Source: Siphonodentalium dalli
Lineage: Eukaryota; Mollusca; Scaphopoda; Gadilida; Siphonodentaliidae
Assembly: GCA_032622095.1 (NCBI GenBank)
Contig: CP136069.1
Location: 183,323,122 to 183,387,121, forward strand
Length of the DNA: 64,000 nucleotides
Reading direction: 5' to 3'
Each line of letters starts with the position of its first letter. Within the stretch, counting starts at the first letter, position 1. The notes beneath the pieces are model-generated. The model was not told the DNA's origin and ran no database searches. It saw only the letters and a list, made by a program, of their open reading frames with translations. Of this stretch, positions 35,575 through 47,504 are shown in pieces. The position numbers and the translations under genes are program-made.

Positions 35575-36890
35575 CTCATGGCAAGTTTGGAAAATAAAAA
35601 CGTGTTTAGAAGAAAAGCTACTATTTTACTCCAAAATAACATTGACCAGGGCCCAAATACTACATATTTTGAGATCGTAGATTGTTACAAATTAAATATC
35701 TCTGATCACTATTTTATTACACTGGAAATTTACAACATGCGGCGAAGCATATGGTTGATAATTAAGCCCTAAACAAAAAATTCTCTCTTAAATCAAAGAT
35801 TCTGGACTTCAACATATCTAACATAAAACTTGCCACTCAACTTTTTGATACACTTATAAGACCCATTCTTGTCTATGGATCTAAAATATGGATTAGTGAT
35901 TTTACAGAGAAAGCATTAATCAAAGTTACAACCCCTTTTGAAAAGATTAACACAAGATTCTGCAAATACACTTTAGGTATACATCGGAAAGCGTCTAATT
36001 TAGCTAGTCGATATGAACTTGGAAGGTCATCTATATATGTTTTCATTTCCAAGTTAACACTTAAGTATTCCATCAAACAGTTTTCTCAAGGAGGTCTATC
36101 ATGATCTTGACCAAGAACTTTTCTTGGGAGGCCACAAATCATGGTTCACAGCTGTTAATAACATTATTAAAATATTTGAAATGGATAACACCAATACACT
36201 GAATAGCAATAGCTTGGAAAAAGAAATTGATGACAATTATTTGAAATCCACTCAGAAAACTTTCAAGAGTATCGCCAGCAAAGACTTAGACAATATAAGC
36301 TTCAATTATTTGGAAAAATATATTCTAATTTTGATTGCCAGAAATACTTAAAATTTGGCATTTCCAAATCACAAACAAGGTTTATTAACATCATTCAGAC
36401 TAAGCACACATGCCCACATTGGCAATAGAAAGAGACCAATACAAACGACCTAAACCTGATAGAAAAGACAGAAAATGCCTGGCATGCAGCCCTTTTAATT
36501 GAGATTGTTTGGCTTCGGCAATCTGCTACGGCAACCCTTTATCGTGGCCCAGCTTGCTTCAGCAAATGGCTTCGGCATTGCCGATTGCCGTAGCCAATTA
36601 TGAGGGCTGGGCATGTGATATATTAGAAGATGAAGAACACTTTTTTCTACACTGCATAAAATATGTTCAACAATGTGATGTTTTATTGAACAAACTCAAC
36701 ATTAATTATGCCCCTATTGCACAAAATTCGTCTGAATCTATTAAGATTCTAGAACAAATTCTGAACCCAACAAACCCTAGCGATACTACCGGTAGATATA
36801 TCTGCGATTACATGTGCAGAATCAACCTAGAACTACAAGGTACGTACACTTCAAAAAACTCATTTAAAAAGAACTCAGTAGTACAGTAAA
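35575..36890 (+). pseudogene. LINE (non-LTR retrotransposon) reverse transcriptase 3' part, decayed
   Basis: From about 35770 the translation gives L-F-D-T-L-I-R-P-I-L-V-Y-G-S-K-I-W, then F-E-K-I-N-T-R-F-C-K-Y-T-L-G and N-L-A-S-R-Y-E-L-G-R. These are typical of the region after the RT catalytic domain in marine-invertebrate LINEs. After stops and frameshifts it resumes with C-D-I-L-E-D-E-E-H-F-F-L-H-C near 36610, the CCHC-like end. The frame at 36509-36889 carries this tail. No poly-A or intact ORF is visible. Confidence 0.75.
36508..36602. repeat. small palindromic insertion in the LINE
   Basis: TTGGCTTCGGCAATC and CTACGGCAAC at the left face GGCATTGCCGATTGCCGTAG at the right. The segment interrupts the LINE between K-C-L-A-C and the I-L-E-D-E-E-H motif, where relatives have only a short spacer. 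Confidence 0.45.
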
Positions 36891-37056
36891 CCGTAAATAT
36901 AAAAAGCACATATTTCCAAGCTAGATACTTCGATATTGATTATATAGAGTGTGTTGGGATTACCCATTCATTGTTCTGTACTAGTCACTTTGCATGTTTC
37001 TGTTACATATAATTTTTCAGTTTTTGTGTTTAAATTGTTTGGCTGACCCCATTGTA

Positions 37057-37758
37057 AGTGTCGGCGCACACGCTCCCGGTTGTCCCTGATTTATCCGGCT
37101 GCCTGATAAATCGGGGACAACCAGGATCGTGTGCGCCTAACTTTGGGCCGGTTTTTGTTGGATCCGATTTAATCGGACCAATCAAACTCATTTTGATTTC
37201 ATCCGGAAAATCCGGCTTGTGACGATGGCAACGCGCGTGTTTTGCTTGTCACATGACCAAAATATCATTCAAAATGTCGGAATAGTTAGCAGCGACCGCT
37301 ATTCGACAAGGAACAACGGCTGGTAGAATTGGGCAGAAAATAGGAGCCCGTATTATACGTATATAATAATCGCAACAAGAGGGCGGCAGCTGTGGAAACG
37401 TAGATTACGCCAATTTACGGCTATTGGCAGTATTCACTGTATTGCCCGTGGTCGACCTCAATATATTATTATTAATATATTTATTTAGTTTATTATTAAT
37501 AAATATTAGTCTTTAGAAATACATATTAATATAAATCACCATGACTATAGCTATAGATAGTAAATGTCTAGATAGGCTGACCACACCAATTGGCTATTTA
37601 CTACAGCTGCACAGCCACAGTGACCATAGCATGCATACATGTATATATGACCGGAGTGAAAATCGGACTCGTGTGCGCTGAACCCCCGATTTTATCAGGC
37701 CCAATTTATCCGGCAGTTGGATTTACCGGACACAATCGGGATCGTGTGCGCCGACACT
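37057..37758. mobile_element. 702 bp inverted-repeat element
   Basis: The ends are AGTGTCGGCGCACACG and CGTGTGCGCCGACACT, a perfect 16 bp inverted pair extending imperfectly through TCCCGGTTGT. The left end is itself a hairpin (37057-37139, arms around CTGATTTATCCGG and GATAAATCGGGG). No target duplication is clear. No ORF of note. A non-autonomous DNA transposon is likely. Confidence 0.65.
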
Positions 37759-37763
37759 ATAAC

Positions 37764-37900
37764 AATAACATGATTTTTGAGGGCATTATGGTTTATTAAC
37801 GGCCCGGCAGGAATGATTAACAGCCCTAAAGGGCCCGAGGGCTGTTAATCATTCCAGAGGGCCGTTAATAAACCACAATGCCCAATACGATCATGTTATT
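37764..37900. repeat. long hairpin, about 60 bp arms
   Basis: AATAACATGA at the left pairs with TCATGTTATT at the right. Pairing continues through GGGCATT, GGTTTATTAACGG and GGAATGATTAACAGCCCT. The loop is about 10 nt of GGGCCC-rich sequence. It directly abuts the 702 bp element. A shorter hairpin, GGGCCGATAATGAACA...TGTTCATTATCGGCCC, lies at 38223-38258. Confidence 0.8.
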
Positions 37901-38308
37901 ACTATTATTACCAAATATTTGGACATTTGACCCAGTGGAATAAGAAGTAGATTAAAGAGAGAGAAATTTCCAAGAACATATACATGTATATATTAATAAA
38001 TAAAAACCAGCATTGAAGACGAGTGACAGCAAAGTTATTTATACATACATGTTGTATTCACGATTGAGACAATAATTCAACCATATAATGATATATAGCG
38101 TGATTTCCAATCATAAAATCACTACAGTAATATTTTCTTGAAATAAACACGGTAAGTCTGATGTTGAAGCGACGTAACTCGACGCGTGATTATAAACGAG
38201 ATCTAACTTCCGGTCAGTTGTCGGGCCGATAATGAACATAGCTGTTCATTATCGGCCCGCAGCCCGGTGTTTGGTAACAATACGCTATTTGGAACGCCCC
38301 AAAAAACG

Positions 38309-38560
38309 TTATGAATGGCCTAGAGAACGCACTATAAAGTGGTAATAATAATGGTTAGCTTTCAATAAAATCTTGAAAATCTTGAAATCTATAAATACCG
38401 GTACTAAAATAGCATCATTTCGACTGGAGACTCGAGTGAGCACTATTGATTCATTGAAACCGCCGTTCATTTCTTCTATAAATACACAGACTATTTCATC
38501 CTGGTATGAGTCTATGTGTACCTCGTCATCATTGACAAATTTAAGGAGTTTCTCTCTTAT
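38309..38560 (-). other. unrecognised open frame upstream of LINE
   Basis: A minus-strand frame through 38309-38602 includes V-N-D-D-E-V-H-I-D-S-Y-Q-D-E-I-V and E-E-M-N-G-G-F-N-E-S. Its composition is more protein-like than most frames here. Its start, however, lies in antisense LINE sequence, and no domain or clear splice sites are seen. Confidence 0.15.
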
Positions 38561-38565
38561 ATTAT

Positions 38566-38736
38566 GTTTGGGATCCACACGAAAAGAAGGATATAACATC
38601 AATTGAGAAAGTGCAAAGACGTGGCGCCAGATTTATCAAGAACAACTATAGGCGAATGGGGGTATCTAGTGTAACCACCATGCTTGATGAACTGAAACTA
38701 ACATCACTCCAAGAAAGCTGACGCCAGGAAATAAGT
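38566..38736 (+). pseudogene. LINE reverse transcriptase 3' fragment, left half
   Basis: The plus frame reads V-W-D-P-H-E-K-K-D-I-T, then I-E-K-V-Q-R-R-G-A-R-F-I-K-N-N-Y and S-S-V-T-T-M-L-D-E-L. This is a standard motif series near the 3' end of CR1/RTE-type LINE reverse transcriptases. It breaks off after S-L-Q-E-S at 38736 where a 1.95 kb element is inserted, and resumes at 40698. Confidence 0.8.
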
Positions 38737-40687
38737 AGACCCTATTGAGTCACAATACATGATATACATCTGTATTGAGACTCTACTTCCCTACTATTTG
38801 ACCCTGTCTGAAGCTCATACCTTTTTCTATTTACAGGCGATAAAGGACTCCTGGTGCCATATTCTGATTGGTTCTCTTCTTATGGTGACAATAAAGACAA
38901 GATTCCACCAAAAGTTCCGAAATCCGTACCTTGTTGTGCTAAATAAAAGACATTTATCATTTGTCAATTTTGCGCAAACACAATTTATTTCCTGGTTACG
39001 TTCGTTTGACTTTCTGTTCCAGCATGTCAAATTGTTGTCATGCGCAGTGCCATCGTTCAAATTGCACCGGATATCGGAGATACTATATACCGAGACCAAC
39101 CAATAACAAACGATAACTACCGAGAACAAGTCTAAATTTGATAATTAAGTCATAATAATGTTTAATTATAGTGAATGTATCAGTCTTAAGTGGATATTAT
39201 ACCATGTTTGACATTTAAAATGACATATATTATGGGTATACCGATAACTTGAAACATCAATTGAATTCTTTATTCTCATCACAATGCATACACAAATATA
39301 ATATAATGCATACATAAATAAACATGTTTAATGATTTGCCCGGAAACCTGAATTATTATGAATAGCCAGGTTTATTAGATATATATAGAATATATATATT
39401 ATATAATATAGATTATATCATATTTGTTATATATGGTTTATATATTATATATATATTATATATATCATATATATATTATATTATAATATATATATAATAT
39501 AATATACATGTTATATAATATATATTATATAATATATATTATATATATATATATTGTATATATATATATATATATAACTAGCAGGTGGACCCGACTTCGT
39601 CCGGGCTGTTTCCCCTCTGCTTTTCGGCGAATTGACCTTGAATTGTCCATTTTGAAGGTCAGGTGGGGTCACGATTTGACCCGTCCAAAACACTGCCCGG
39701 ACAAAAGTACCCGACAAAAGTACTCGTAGAAATCCGTCTTATTTTACCCGATTTGACCTTGAATTGACCCTTTTGAAGGTCAAGGTTAGGTCGGGATTAC
39801 GTTTGACCGTCCAAAACAATCCCCGGAAATAAATACCCTTAGGTATCAAATTTCGTCAAAATCTGTCGGGCAGTTTTCCAGGCCACAGCTAACACACACA
39901 CATACAGGCAGAAGTCCCAACCCATAATATGTATAATATAATATATATATATAATATATATATATATGTCATATGTAAAAACATATATAACATATTTAAC
40001 ATATATAATATAATATATATTATATAATATATATATTATATATATATCTAATAAACCTGGCTATTCATTATAATTCAGGTATCCTGACAAATCATTAAAT
40101 ATGTTTATTTATGTATGCATTATATTATATTTGTGTATGCATTAAATGGGTGATGAGAATAAAGAATTTAAATGATGTTTCAAGTTATCGGATACCCATA
40201 ATATGTCATTTTAACTGTCAAATATGATATAATATCCACTCAAGACTGATACATTCACTATAATTAAACATTATTATGACTTAATTATCACATTTAGACT
40301 TGTTCTCGGTAGTTAGCGTTTGTTATTGGTTGGTCTCGGTATATAGTATCTCCGATATCCGGTGCAATTTGAACGATGGCACTGCGCATGACAACAATTT
40401 GACATGCTGGAACAGAAAGTCAAACGAACGTAACCAGGAAATAAATTGTGTTTGCGCAAAATTGACAAATGACAAATGTCTTTTATTTAGCACAACAAGG
40501 TGTGGATTTCGGAACTTTTGGTGGAATCTTGTCTTTATTGTCACCATAAGAAGAGAACCAATCAGAATATGGCGCCAGGAGTCCTTTATCGCCTGTAAAT
40601 AGAAACGGTATGAGCCTCAGATAGAAAATGTACACACCCAAGCCGAAACTCAAAAGAGTGTAAATCTTTCGAGTTTCACCGGAACTA
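38737..40687. mobile_element. foldback element A, 1951 bp, with asymmetric terminal hairpins
   Basis: It begins AGACCCTATTGAGTCAC with a hairpin of GAGTC...GACTC type. It ends with a second hairpin, GAAACTC...GAGTTTC around GTGTAAATCTT, then CACCGGAACTA. The flanking duplication is GGAAATAAGT/GGAAATTATT (38727-38736, 40688-40697; 8 of 10 match). About 570-590 bp inverted arms (roughly 38811-39390 and 40050-40616) flank a TA-rich loop. The two 100-codon frames at 38827-39129 (minus) and 40300-40602 (plus) are mirror copies from the arms, not genes. Same family as 41976-44211. Confidence 0.8.
39370..40062. repeat. TA-rich loop with RTE-like tail
   Basis: (TA)n microsatellite at 39370-39575 and 39928-40060 surrounds a segment starting CTAGCAGGTGGACCCGACTT. 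It contains GAATTGACCTTGAATTG twice and ends ATCAAATTTCGTCAAAATC, then CACACACACATACAGGCAG. The last part resembles RTE-type LINE 3' ends. Confidence 0.5.
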
Positions 40688-40697
40688 GGAAATTATT

Positions 40698-41254
40698 AAA
40701 GACTGACACTGTTCCACAAGATAGTGAGGGGGGTGGTGCCAGCTCTTGATGTGCATGACTTCCTAACACCAAAAAAGGAAAGCAGAAAGATAACTGCAAC
40801 AAATTTCTCGGACTAGTACATCTCCACCAACATAGTCGAAAAGGAGGTTTGTAATAATAAATGGCCGTTCCAACTCAGGCGTACTAGCTGCGACCATTAC
40901 AAACACTCCTTCTTCGTAAAAACGACAATTGACTGGAACCAACTTGAGGATTCTGTTGTGTGCGCTAGCGATTCGAAGGAATTCGTAGGGGCACTCCGAA
41001 AAAGTAGGATCGCTACTCCAGGAGAGTTCCACCAATCGCAGAGAGTGGCTAGCTTGGCGCCAAGCTTGCATTTTAGCCACTCTCCCAATCGCAGCCTCCT
41101 GGAAAAACATCACACACCTCATCTCAGTGCGCCTAAAGCCAGCATTGGCTACTGCACAGTAGGTCAACATGACCGCTTTCGCAGATTGCTGCTTAGAAGG
41201 ATCTAGAAGGATATATACGCACTACGTTCATGACTGAACTAACTGCACAGGAAC
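40698..41254 (+). pseudogene. LINE reverse transcriptase 3' fragment, right half
   Basis: The frame resumes with R-L-T-L-F-H-K-I-V-R-G-V-V-P-A-L-D and D-F-L-T-P-K-K-E-S-R-K-I. After a stop come Y-K-H-S-F-F-V-K-T-T-I-D-W-N-Q-L, the usual C-terminal LINE motif. The 3' untranslated part runs to 41260, where element C is inserted; a GATACAGACA tail follows that element at 44793-44820. The large minus-strand frame at 40763-41170 is its antisense. Confidence 0.75.
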
Positions 41255-41516
41255 ATTACAGAGGGTGACGACCCCCCTCCCCCTGGCATCCGGCATCCGG
41301 CTTAAAATGGACCCCGGCATCCGGAATACGCCATAACAGAGACGGCATCCGGAATACTATTTAATTAAATTTATTGAAAACAGACTCAGGAACGAAGTAA
41401 ACGTTGGCACGAGGTATTGGAATTAGTCTCCGTATTGGCTAGTAATGATTTGATTTAGCAGCTTTACGGAAAGATTAAACTTTTTACTAAAGGTATGATC
41501 TACTATCACACATATA

Positions 41517-41808
41517 CGCCCTGTCTAACTTACTCGCGGCCATATTGGATCCACCAGGTCCGGTTCCGTGGTTTTAGTGCTACAGGTCAAAGTTTTGGTG
41601 TAGCATTTCCATATACATGTATGACATATATGGAAGTTATGAATATTCAAAAGCTCGATATATGATCATATATGGAAATGCTACTCCAGAACTTTGATTT
41701 GTAGCAATAAAACCACGGAACCGGGGCTGCATGGAGGAATCTCTTATATCACGGAACCGGAACTGGTGGAACTAATATGGCCGGGAGTTAATGACATATG
41801 ACAGGGCG
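41517..41808. mobile_element. element D, ~292 bp palindromic MITE
   Basis: CGCCCTGTC and GACAGGGCG ends are flanked by TA. The halves are inverted copies (CGGCCATATT, CCGGTTCCGTGGTTTTA, GTAGCATTTCCATATA), giving an almost complete foldback. It lies inside element C. TA flanks suggest a Tc1/mariner-type target, but the family is not certain. Confidence 0.6.
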
Positions 41809-41975
41809 TATTGGGTGGGGATGAAAGGCATAGACCATGCTCCAAATGACAGGAGTGGTAAAAATCTTACATTTGGATACTCGGGATCTCTTGCTAGCCT
41901 CTTCAGTGCAAATATGAACCTGTAGTTCGAGACTCCGAGTGTCTTAACCCATTCGCCAAGTGCATATTCTTTTCT

Positions 41976-44211
41976 AGACCCAGTTGAGTCACATACATGA
42001 TATACACATGTATGAGACTCAGATCTCGTCAGTAGTGGCCGGATCTGATGCTCATACCTTTTCTAATTACAGGCGACAAAGGACTCCTGGTCGCAGATTC
42101 TGCTTGGTTCTCTTATTATGGTGACAATAAAGACAAGATTCCACCAAAAGTTCCGAAATCCGCGTCTTCATGAGCTAAAATAAAGACTTTTGTCATTTGT
42201 GCAAAAGAAATTGTTGTCTGTCTGTTTACGGAAGCGATATTTCACCACATGTTAATGCTGTTTGTCATGCGCAGTTCAATGTTTCATGATGGTCAATAAA
42301 ACGTGTACTCCACCCCGAAGACGACTGTTGGAAATGTGTACTTGGAAGATATTATGGAAAAACTAAATTATTTTGCTAAATGTTATGCTACTATGCCAAT
42401 ATATTACATATGTAATAAAAATATTACCGAAAAATTATCAACATATACTTTTTAATAGAATTGTTGCATCGAAAATATACTATTTAAAAAGTGTACTCCA
42501 AGCCAGAATGAGAAAAAGTGTAGCCGAGTTAGATCATGCTTTATTACCCACTTCTACAAAATGTTGTATTATACTTTCAACAAGTTGTAGAAATATATTG
42601 GTGATATGAAGTAATTATTTTATTCAGTGAAACATAATCAGTTCTCACATTTGTCATGGTGATGATGGTGTCAAAAAATGACATACTCCGGCCCTGACGC
42701 CGACTCGGGGAAATTGTGTGTATACCGGTACCGGTACTCGGAAGATATATGGTATAAATTGCATCACTATACGGTATATATACTTATACCATTGTTAACT
42801 TCATTAAAAGTTGAACAAAACAATCATTCTCCTATTATAATAAAGTGTACATCGAAATAGCATTAAAAAGTGTAGGCCTACTGCCCTACTCCGGATCCGA
42901 CTCATACATTTGGCCAATATCGGTTTTTTTTTTCTTCATTCAGTGTCTATTTGTTCAGTTTAATTACGGTACTTACTCTCGTCCTGTATCTGGGATTGGG
43001 ATAAGCAGACTTCATGGTAGCCGTTTTGTTATAGTTTTCTTTGTCCTGGTTTTCCCCCTGCACTAACAGCTACAAACTTGCACCATCATCTGGTCGTCCG
43101 TTGTTCGCACAGTAGTGAAACAAACGCTATTTATTTATACCATATCAGGAATAGACTCACACGGAATGCTCTTTTCCAAAAGCAAATATTTTTAGGTGTA
43201 ACATGTTTTCATATTAGCGAAACAAACGCTAATTATAATAACCTATTTAGTGACACTTTAGTGATAATATATCGCCATTTTATTGTTCATAAATAGGCCT
43301 AACAAGTTTTGAGACTTTGTTTTACCATACAGTTTCAAGACTGGTTTATAGCATTAGTCTGTTGCAGTAAATCGATTCTGATAACTAAAGCTTATTTTGA
43401 ACAAATGTTGTTATTGTATATATATACGCAATAGGCACACGAAAGCAAACCTTATGGGTGTTAGAATACAAACACAGTTCGCGCAGCTATCAATGCGCGA
43501 CGATGTGATTATGTCATTTTTGACACCATGCATGACAAATGTGAGAACTGATTATGTTTCACTGAATAAAATAATTACTTCATATCACCAATATATTTCT
43601 ACAACTTGTTGAAAGTATAATACAACATTTTGTAGAAGTGGGTAATAAAGCATGATCTAACTCGGCTACACTTTTTCTCATTCTGGCTTGGAGTTCACGT
43701 TTTAAATAGTATATTTTCGAAGCAACAATTCTATTAAAAAGTATATGTTGATAATTTTTCGGTAATATTTTTATTACATATGTAATAAATTGGCATAGTA
43801 GCATAACATTTAGCAAAAGAATTTAGTTTTTCCATAATATCTTCCAAGTACACATTTCCAACAGTCGTCTTCGGGGTGGAGTACACGTTTTATTGACCAT
43901 CATGAAACATTGAACTGCGCATGACAAACAGCATTAACATGTGGTGAAATATCGCTTCCGTAAACAGACAGACAACAATTTCTTTTGCACAAATGACAAA
44001 AGTCTTTATTTTAGCCCATGAAGGCGCGGATTTCGGAACTTTTGGTGGAATCTTGTCTTTATTGTCACCATTATAAGAGAACCAAGCAGAATCTGCGACC
44101 AGGAGTCCTTTGTCGCCTGTAATTAGAAAAGGTATGAGCATCAGATCCGGCCACTACTGACCCAATCTGAAGCTCTAAAGAGTGTAAATCTTTAGAGCTT
44201 CCCTGGAGCTA
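41976..44211. mobile_element. foldback element B, 2236 bp, same family as A
   Basis: It begins AGACCCAGTTGAGTCACA and ends CCCTGGAGCTA. A perfect 10 bp duplication, ATTCTTTTCT, lies at 41966-41975 and 44212-44221. The left terminal hairpin is GAGTCACATACATG...CATGTATGAGACTC. The right one is GAAGCTCTAAAGA...TCTTTAGAGCTTC. Inverted arms of about 650 bp run roughly 42030-42682 and 43512-44161. Mirror frames at 42373-42609 (plus) and 43580-43816 (minus) come from the arms. The unique loop (42690-43510) has no recognised gene. It lies inside element C. Confidence 0.82.
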
Positions 44212-44909
44212 ATTCTTTTCTCAACACCGCCCTGATTGTAACTTATAGGATTGTCTACTTCGTTGAAGTTTAGTCCAAAACTGCGAGTTTCAGACATTTT
44301 AATGGTTTTATTAAATTGAAGTCAGGCTTCTAAATACATTTTTTTTAAATTTAATAAAAGTTAATTACATATTGAATATATGATATTAAAAATTACTGTC
44401 AAGCAGACATCAGATGGGCGACAACTCTATCGGATAATATAACAAACCGATATCGCAGATCAGCATTGCGATTTATTTTAATAGTAGGCCTACCGTAGGT
44501 ACTATATATTAATTATCACTATTTAGATATGTCAGAATTGATAACGAGACGTATAATTAGCTAAATTGTGGATAATATTGTGTCCGAGCAAATAACTATA
44601 AATTAGCGGACGTAATTTGGTTGTGTTTTTGCTGTTTTTGCTGTTAACGTCAAGAAAGATTATCAATGGAAGCATCCGGCATCCGATATATGTGTCCGGC
44701 GACATCCGGCGTACAGTGGTCTGGCATCCGGAATACGCCATAACAGACCCGGCATCCGGCATCCGAAAAGGGGGGTCGTCACCCTCATTACAGATACAGA
44801 CAGATACAGATACAGACATTTAACATAATATTGTAGAGTATAATACCACAATTCAAGTACCGGTACTAGTAAAAACCACGAAAAGACTCAACATCATGAA
44901 TGGCCTTAC

Positions 44910-44922
44910 CTGATGTACCTGG
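44910..44922 (-). CDS. possible micro-exon with collagen-like reading
   Basis: On the minus strand a strong donor CATCAG/GTAAGG follows CCAGGTA. With acceptor ACTCAAG the exon would be 13 nt (P-G-T-S plus one G); an acceptor further up (GCACTAG) would give 41 nt. Too short to be secure; listed because donor strength and phase fit the other minus-strand exons. Confidence 0.2.
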
Positions 44923-45294
44923 CTTGAGTGACGTAATGAGTCGTGCCAGACTAGTGCTCTAACGGGACACAAATCAATGGCAATGGGAGACAATTATGCA
45001 ATTATGCAACGGTCTTCAACTGTGCCGTAGGACATTTCCGGTTATAGTCGGATTCCGTATGTAATTTTGCATTTTTGGTTTGTTAAAAGCGATCTGAAAA
45101 CGGATTACGTATGCCCAGCAGGTGTGCATGTTTTCGGGATTGACTTGTTTCCATTTTTGAATTTTGGCGGGTCGTCCTAAATCTGGGTCAACATAATTTA
45201 GAGAGCGTTTCGTATTTACAGAAAACGATAGATGGTGAGATCTGGCGTATGGTGATCGGTGCGATTTGAAACTTATCCAAACTACTAGATATCA

Positions 45295-45570
45295 CAGTTA
45301 CATGTATTTTAGAAAATTTTGATGTGATCGGTTCATTCTTGTTGGCTACAGTTGTGATCAAAATTTAACACTGAGCCCTATGTAGATTATAGTAGTTTGG
45401 ATAAATGGGGCCATTTTGCGTATGACGATATACGCGCGTACTGATATTCCTAAAAAATACTAAGTGTGAAACACAGACGTAGTTTTAAAAAGAATGGACG
45501 TGATCAGATGATTCTTGCTGGCTACAGTTGCGATCAAAATTTAACACTTAACCCTATGGAGAATTTCGTG
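45295..45570 (+). repeat. diverged tandem duplication
   Basis: GATCGGTTCATTCTTGTTGG, CTACAGTTGTGATCAAAAT and TTAACACTGAGCCCTATG at about 45330-45380 recur at about 45500-45560 with a few changes. Function unknown. Confidence 0.6.
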
Positions 45571-45979
45571 TTATGCTCAAACGTTGATTGTAATATCACT
45601 TATTGGCAATCGTGCGCAACTATATATGTAGACTAACACTCGTGTTTGACCCACTGTAACTATCCGTGAGTTAATAGAAGCAATATATGATATAAAGTTA
45701 TGCCTCAAGATACAGTAAATGGCAAAAGTAAGTGTCGAATGGTTTTGTAATATCGATAATATGCAGCCTGTTGACTCAAAGGAATATAGTCACAACAAGA
45801 CTGTTCACGATGTGATTACATATCATATTAGTGTTTTATTTTATACTTGTCTGTCTTGATGTCCACTGACTAGTTTTTAAAACCACATTGTTGATCATAA
45901 CGGGATGTAGTGTCACAAATACATAGGTATAGATGGTAGTTGTTCGTTGTCATTAACTCAATCGTTGTTATCGGAGTCT

Positions 45980-47485
45980 ATCACACATGCACTGAGAGAA
46001 TCTGTGTTTTCGCATGATTTGTGCTACTGATAAATGGACATTTCGGTGCTGCTGAGATCTTTACTATAACGGTATAGGCTTTGATTTCACACTTCCCATG
46101 CCAGTTAAATTTGGCCAACTTCAGTATAGGTGACTGAAACCCAATATTCACCATCAATATTCTGACCGCAGTTAATCTCCACGCTTCGTGTATTATATAG
46201 CTGTGAAAATCAAGCAAATTCGAATTTCCACTAAAGTAGAGCTTATAATGAGTAAAATAGATATCAACCATAGTTGCATTTTCCTGCAAATTCCGAATAT
46301 GTGCTTAGTAACTGTTACTAAGGAGCTATCGGGATCGGTGGCAAGTCTCCCGATCGTATTAATGATCATCGGCCTATGCAGAACATGGCTGCATATTTTT
46401 AGACATACATGTGCCCAACTTTGAACAAAAACAGCACCATGTACGTAATTAGACACTGACCTACTTAAGGCGATACCAATGCATGATTAGTACACCATTG
46501 TGGCATTTGGTTAGCAACCGTTGCTAACCTTAAATAAGACATCTGGTCCACTTTGACAGCCAGGTATTTCTCAAATTTCACATTTGGGTATTAACTGCAT
46601 CGGAAACGCAAACGTTGACCCTATATCAGCTACAATTGCAATTTCCAGTGAATTCCCGGTAATTTCCTAGACTAAGGTTCTCGATCTTACAATGATCAAT
46701 GGCCCATGGGGCACAAGCATGTACAGTTTCATATCTATGTCACCATCTGAACATAACCAATACCATCCAACTATAGACACTATATAATTTACGGTAAATA
46801 CCACGGCCCAGAGTGTTGATCGGTTCAAATCCAAGTATATTATTGGGGGAGAACGATCCATTAAGCCTAAGTCGATGGTTTGTTCACAACAGATGGAATC
46901 GTGATGCATTATGAAGGATGATGGAAGGGTCCCCTCAACTATGTTCTTCGACACAGTATTGTCCCCGCACTGTGCCACTTGCATCTTACTGTGTTGTACT
47001 ATATATAAGACCAAGCACATAATGCACATATATATCTTCTTATAAATAAATCATCTCTTAGAAAGTGTCCATAGATGTCTTGCCTATTTATAGTGACAAT
47101 AATTTTTTTCTTGTGGCAAAGGATTTGAGGGAGTGATTTGTTATGTTGACTAAGATGTTAATTTAGTATGTGAAACACGTATCCCGGGGGATGTATCGAG
47201 TGGACGGAGAAAATGTTTTCTTTATCGTCAGATGAACATAATTTAAACTCCAAATTTTGATAAACCCGACCGGGAATTATAGAACAACCATCTATATATG
47301 CCCAGTAATATTTAGCAATACATATGATATGGATATGATAACATTGTTTAATATGTTTAAATAATACCATCCTATCCACATGTATGGCTAAACATATCAT
47401 TGGCATAGATGAGTTGTTGTAGTTGTTACATTGAATATGCTGGTCGGGTTTCTCCAAATTTAATACTAAAACAGAATGATCCATA
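45980..47485 (-). other. three unrecognised minus-strand frames of 100-120 codons
   Basis: Frames at 45981-46289, 46667-47029 and 47158-47484 are longer than expected for this AT-rich sequence and lie on one strand, but I recognise no domain and see no convincing splice sites joining them. A fourth, at 46193-46456, ends with a hydrophobic stretch M-Q-L-W-L-I-S-I-L-L-I-I. They may be chance or parts of an unknown gene or element. Confidence 0.15.
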
Positions 47486-47504
47486 ATCTACGGTGGCTGG
47501 TTTA

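Larger units (their letters stand above)
41261..44786. mobile_element. element C, 3.5 kb, GAGGGTGACGACC ends
   Basis: GAGGGTGACGACCCCCCT at the left is inverted at the right end (GGGGGGTCGTCACCCTC). The flanking duplication is ATTACA (41255-41260, 44787-44792). Subterminal words CGGCATCCGG and GGAATACGCCATAACAGA are present in both ends. Two further elements (41517-41808 and 41976-44211) lie inside it, so its own sequence is only about 1 kb. No transposase seen; superfamily open. Confidence 0.7.

Noticed and set aside
38835-44141. Four apparent collagen-like terminal exons (acceptor TTTACAG or ATTACAG, then G-D-K-G-L-L-V..) in the arms of elements A and B
   Set aside because: They occur in mirror pairs inside transposon arms, in both orientations, with Gly-X-Y limited to one triplet; the resemblance is coincidental.
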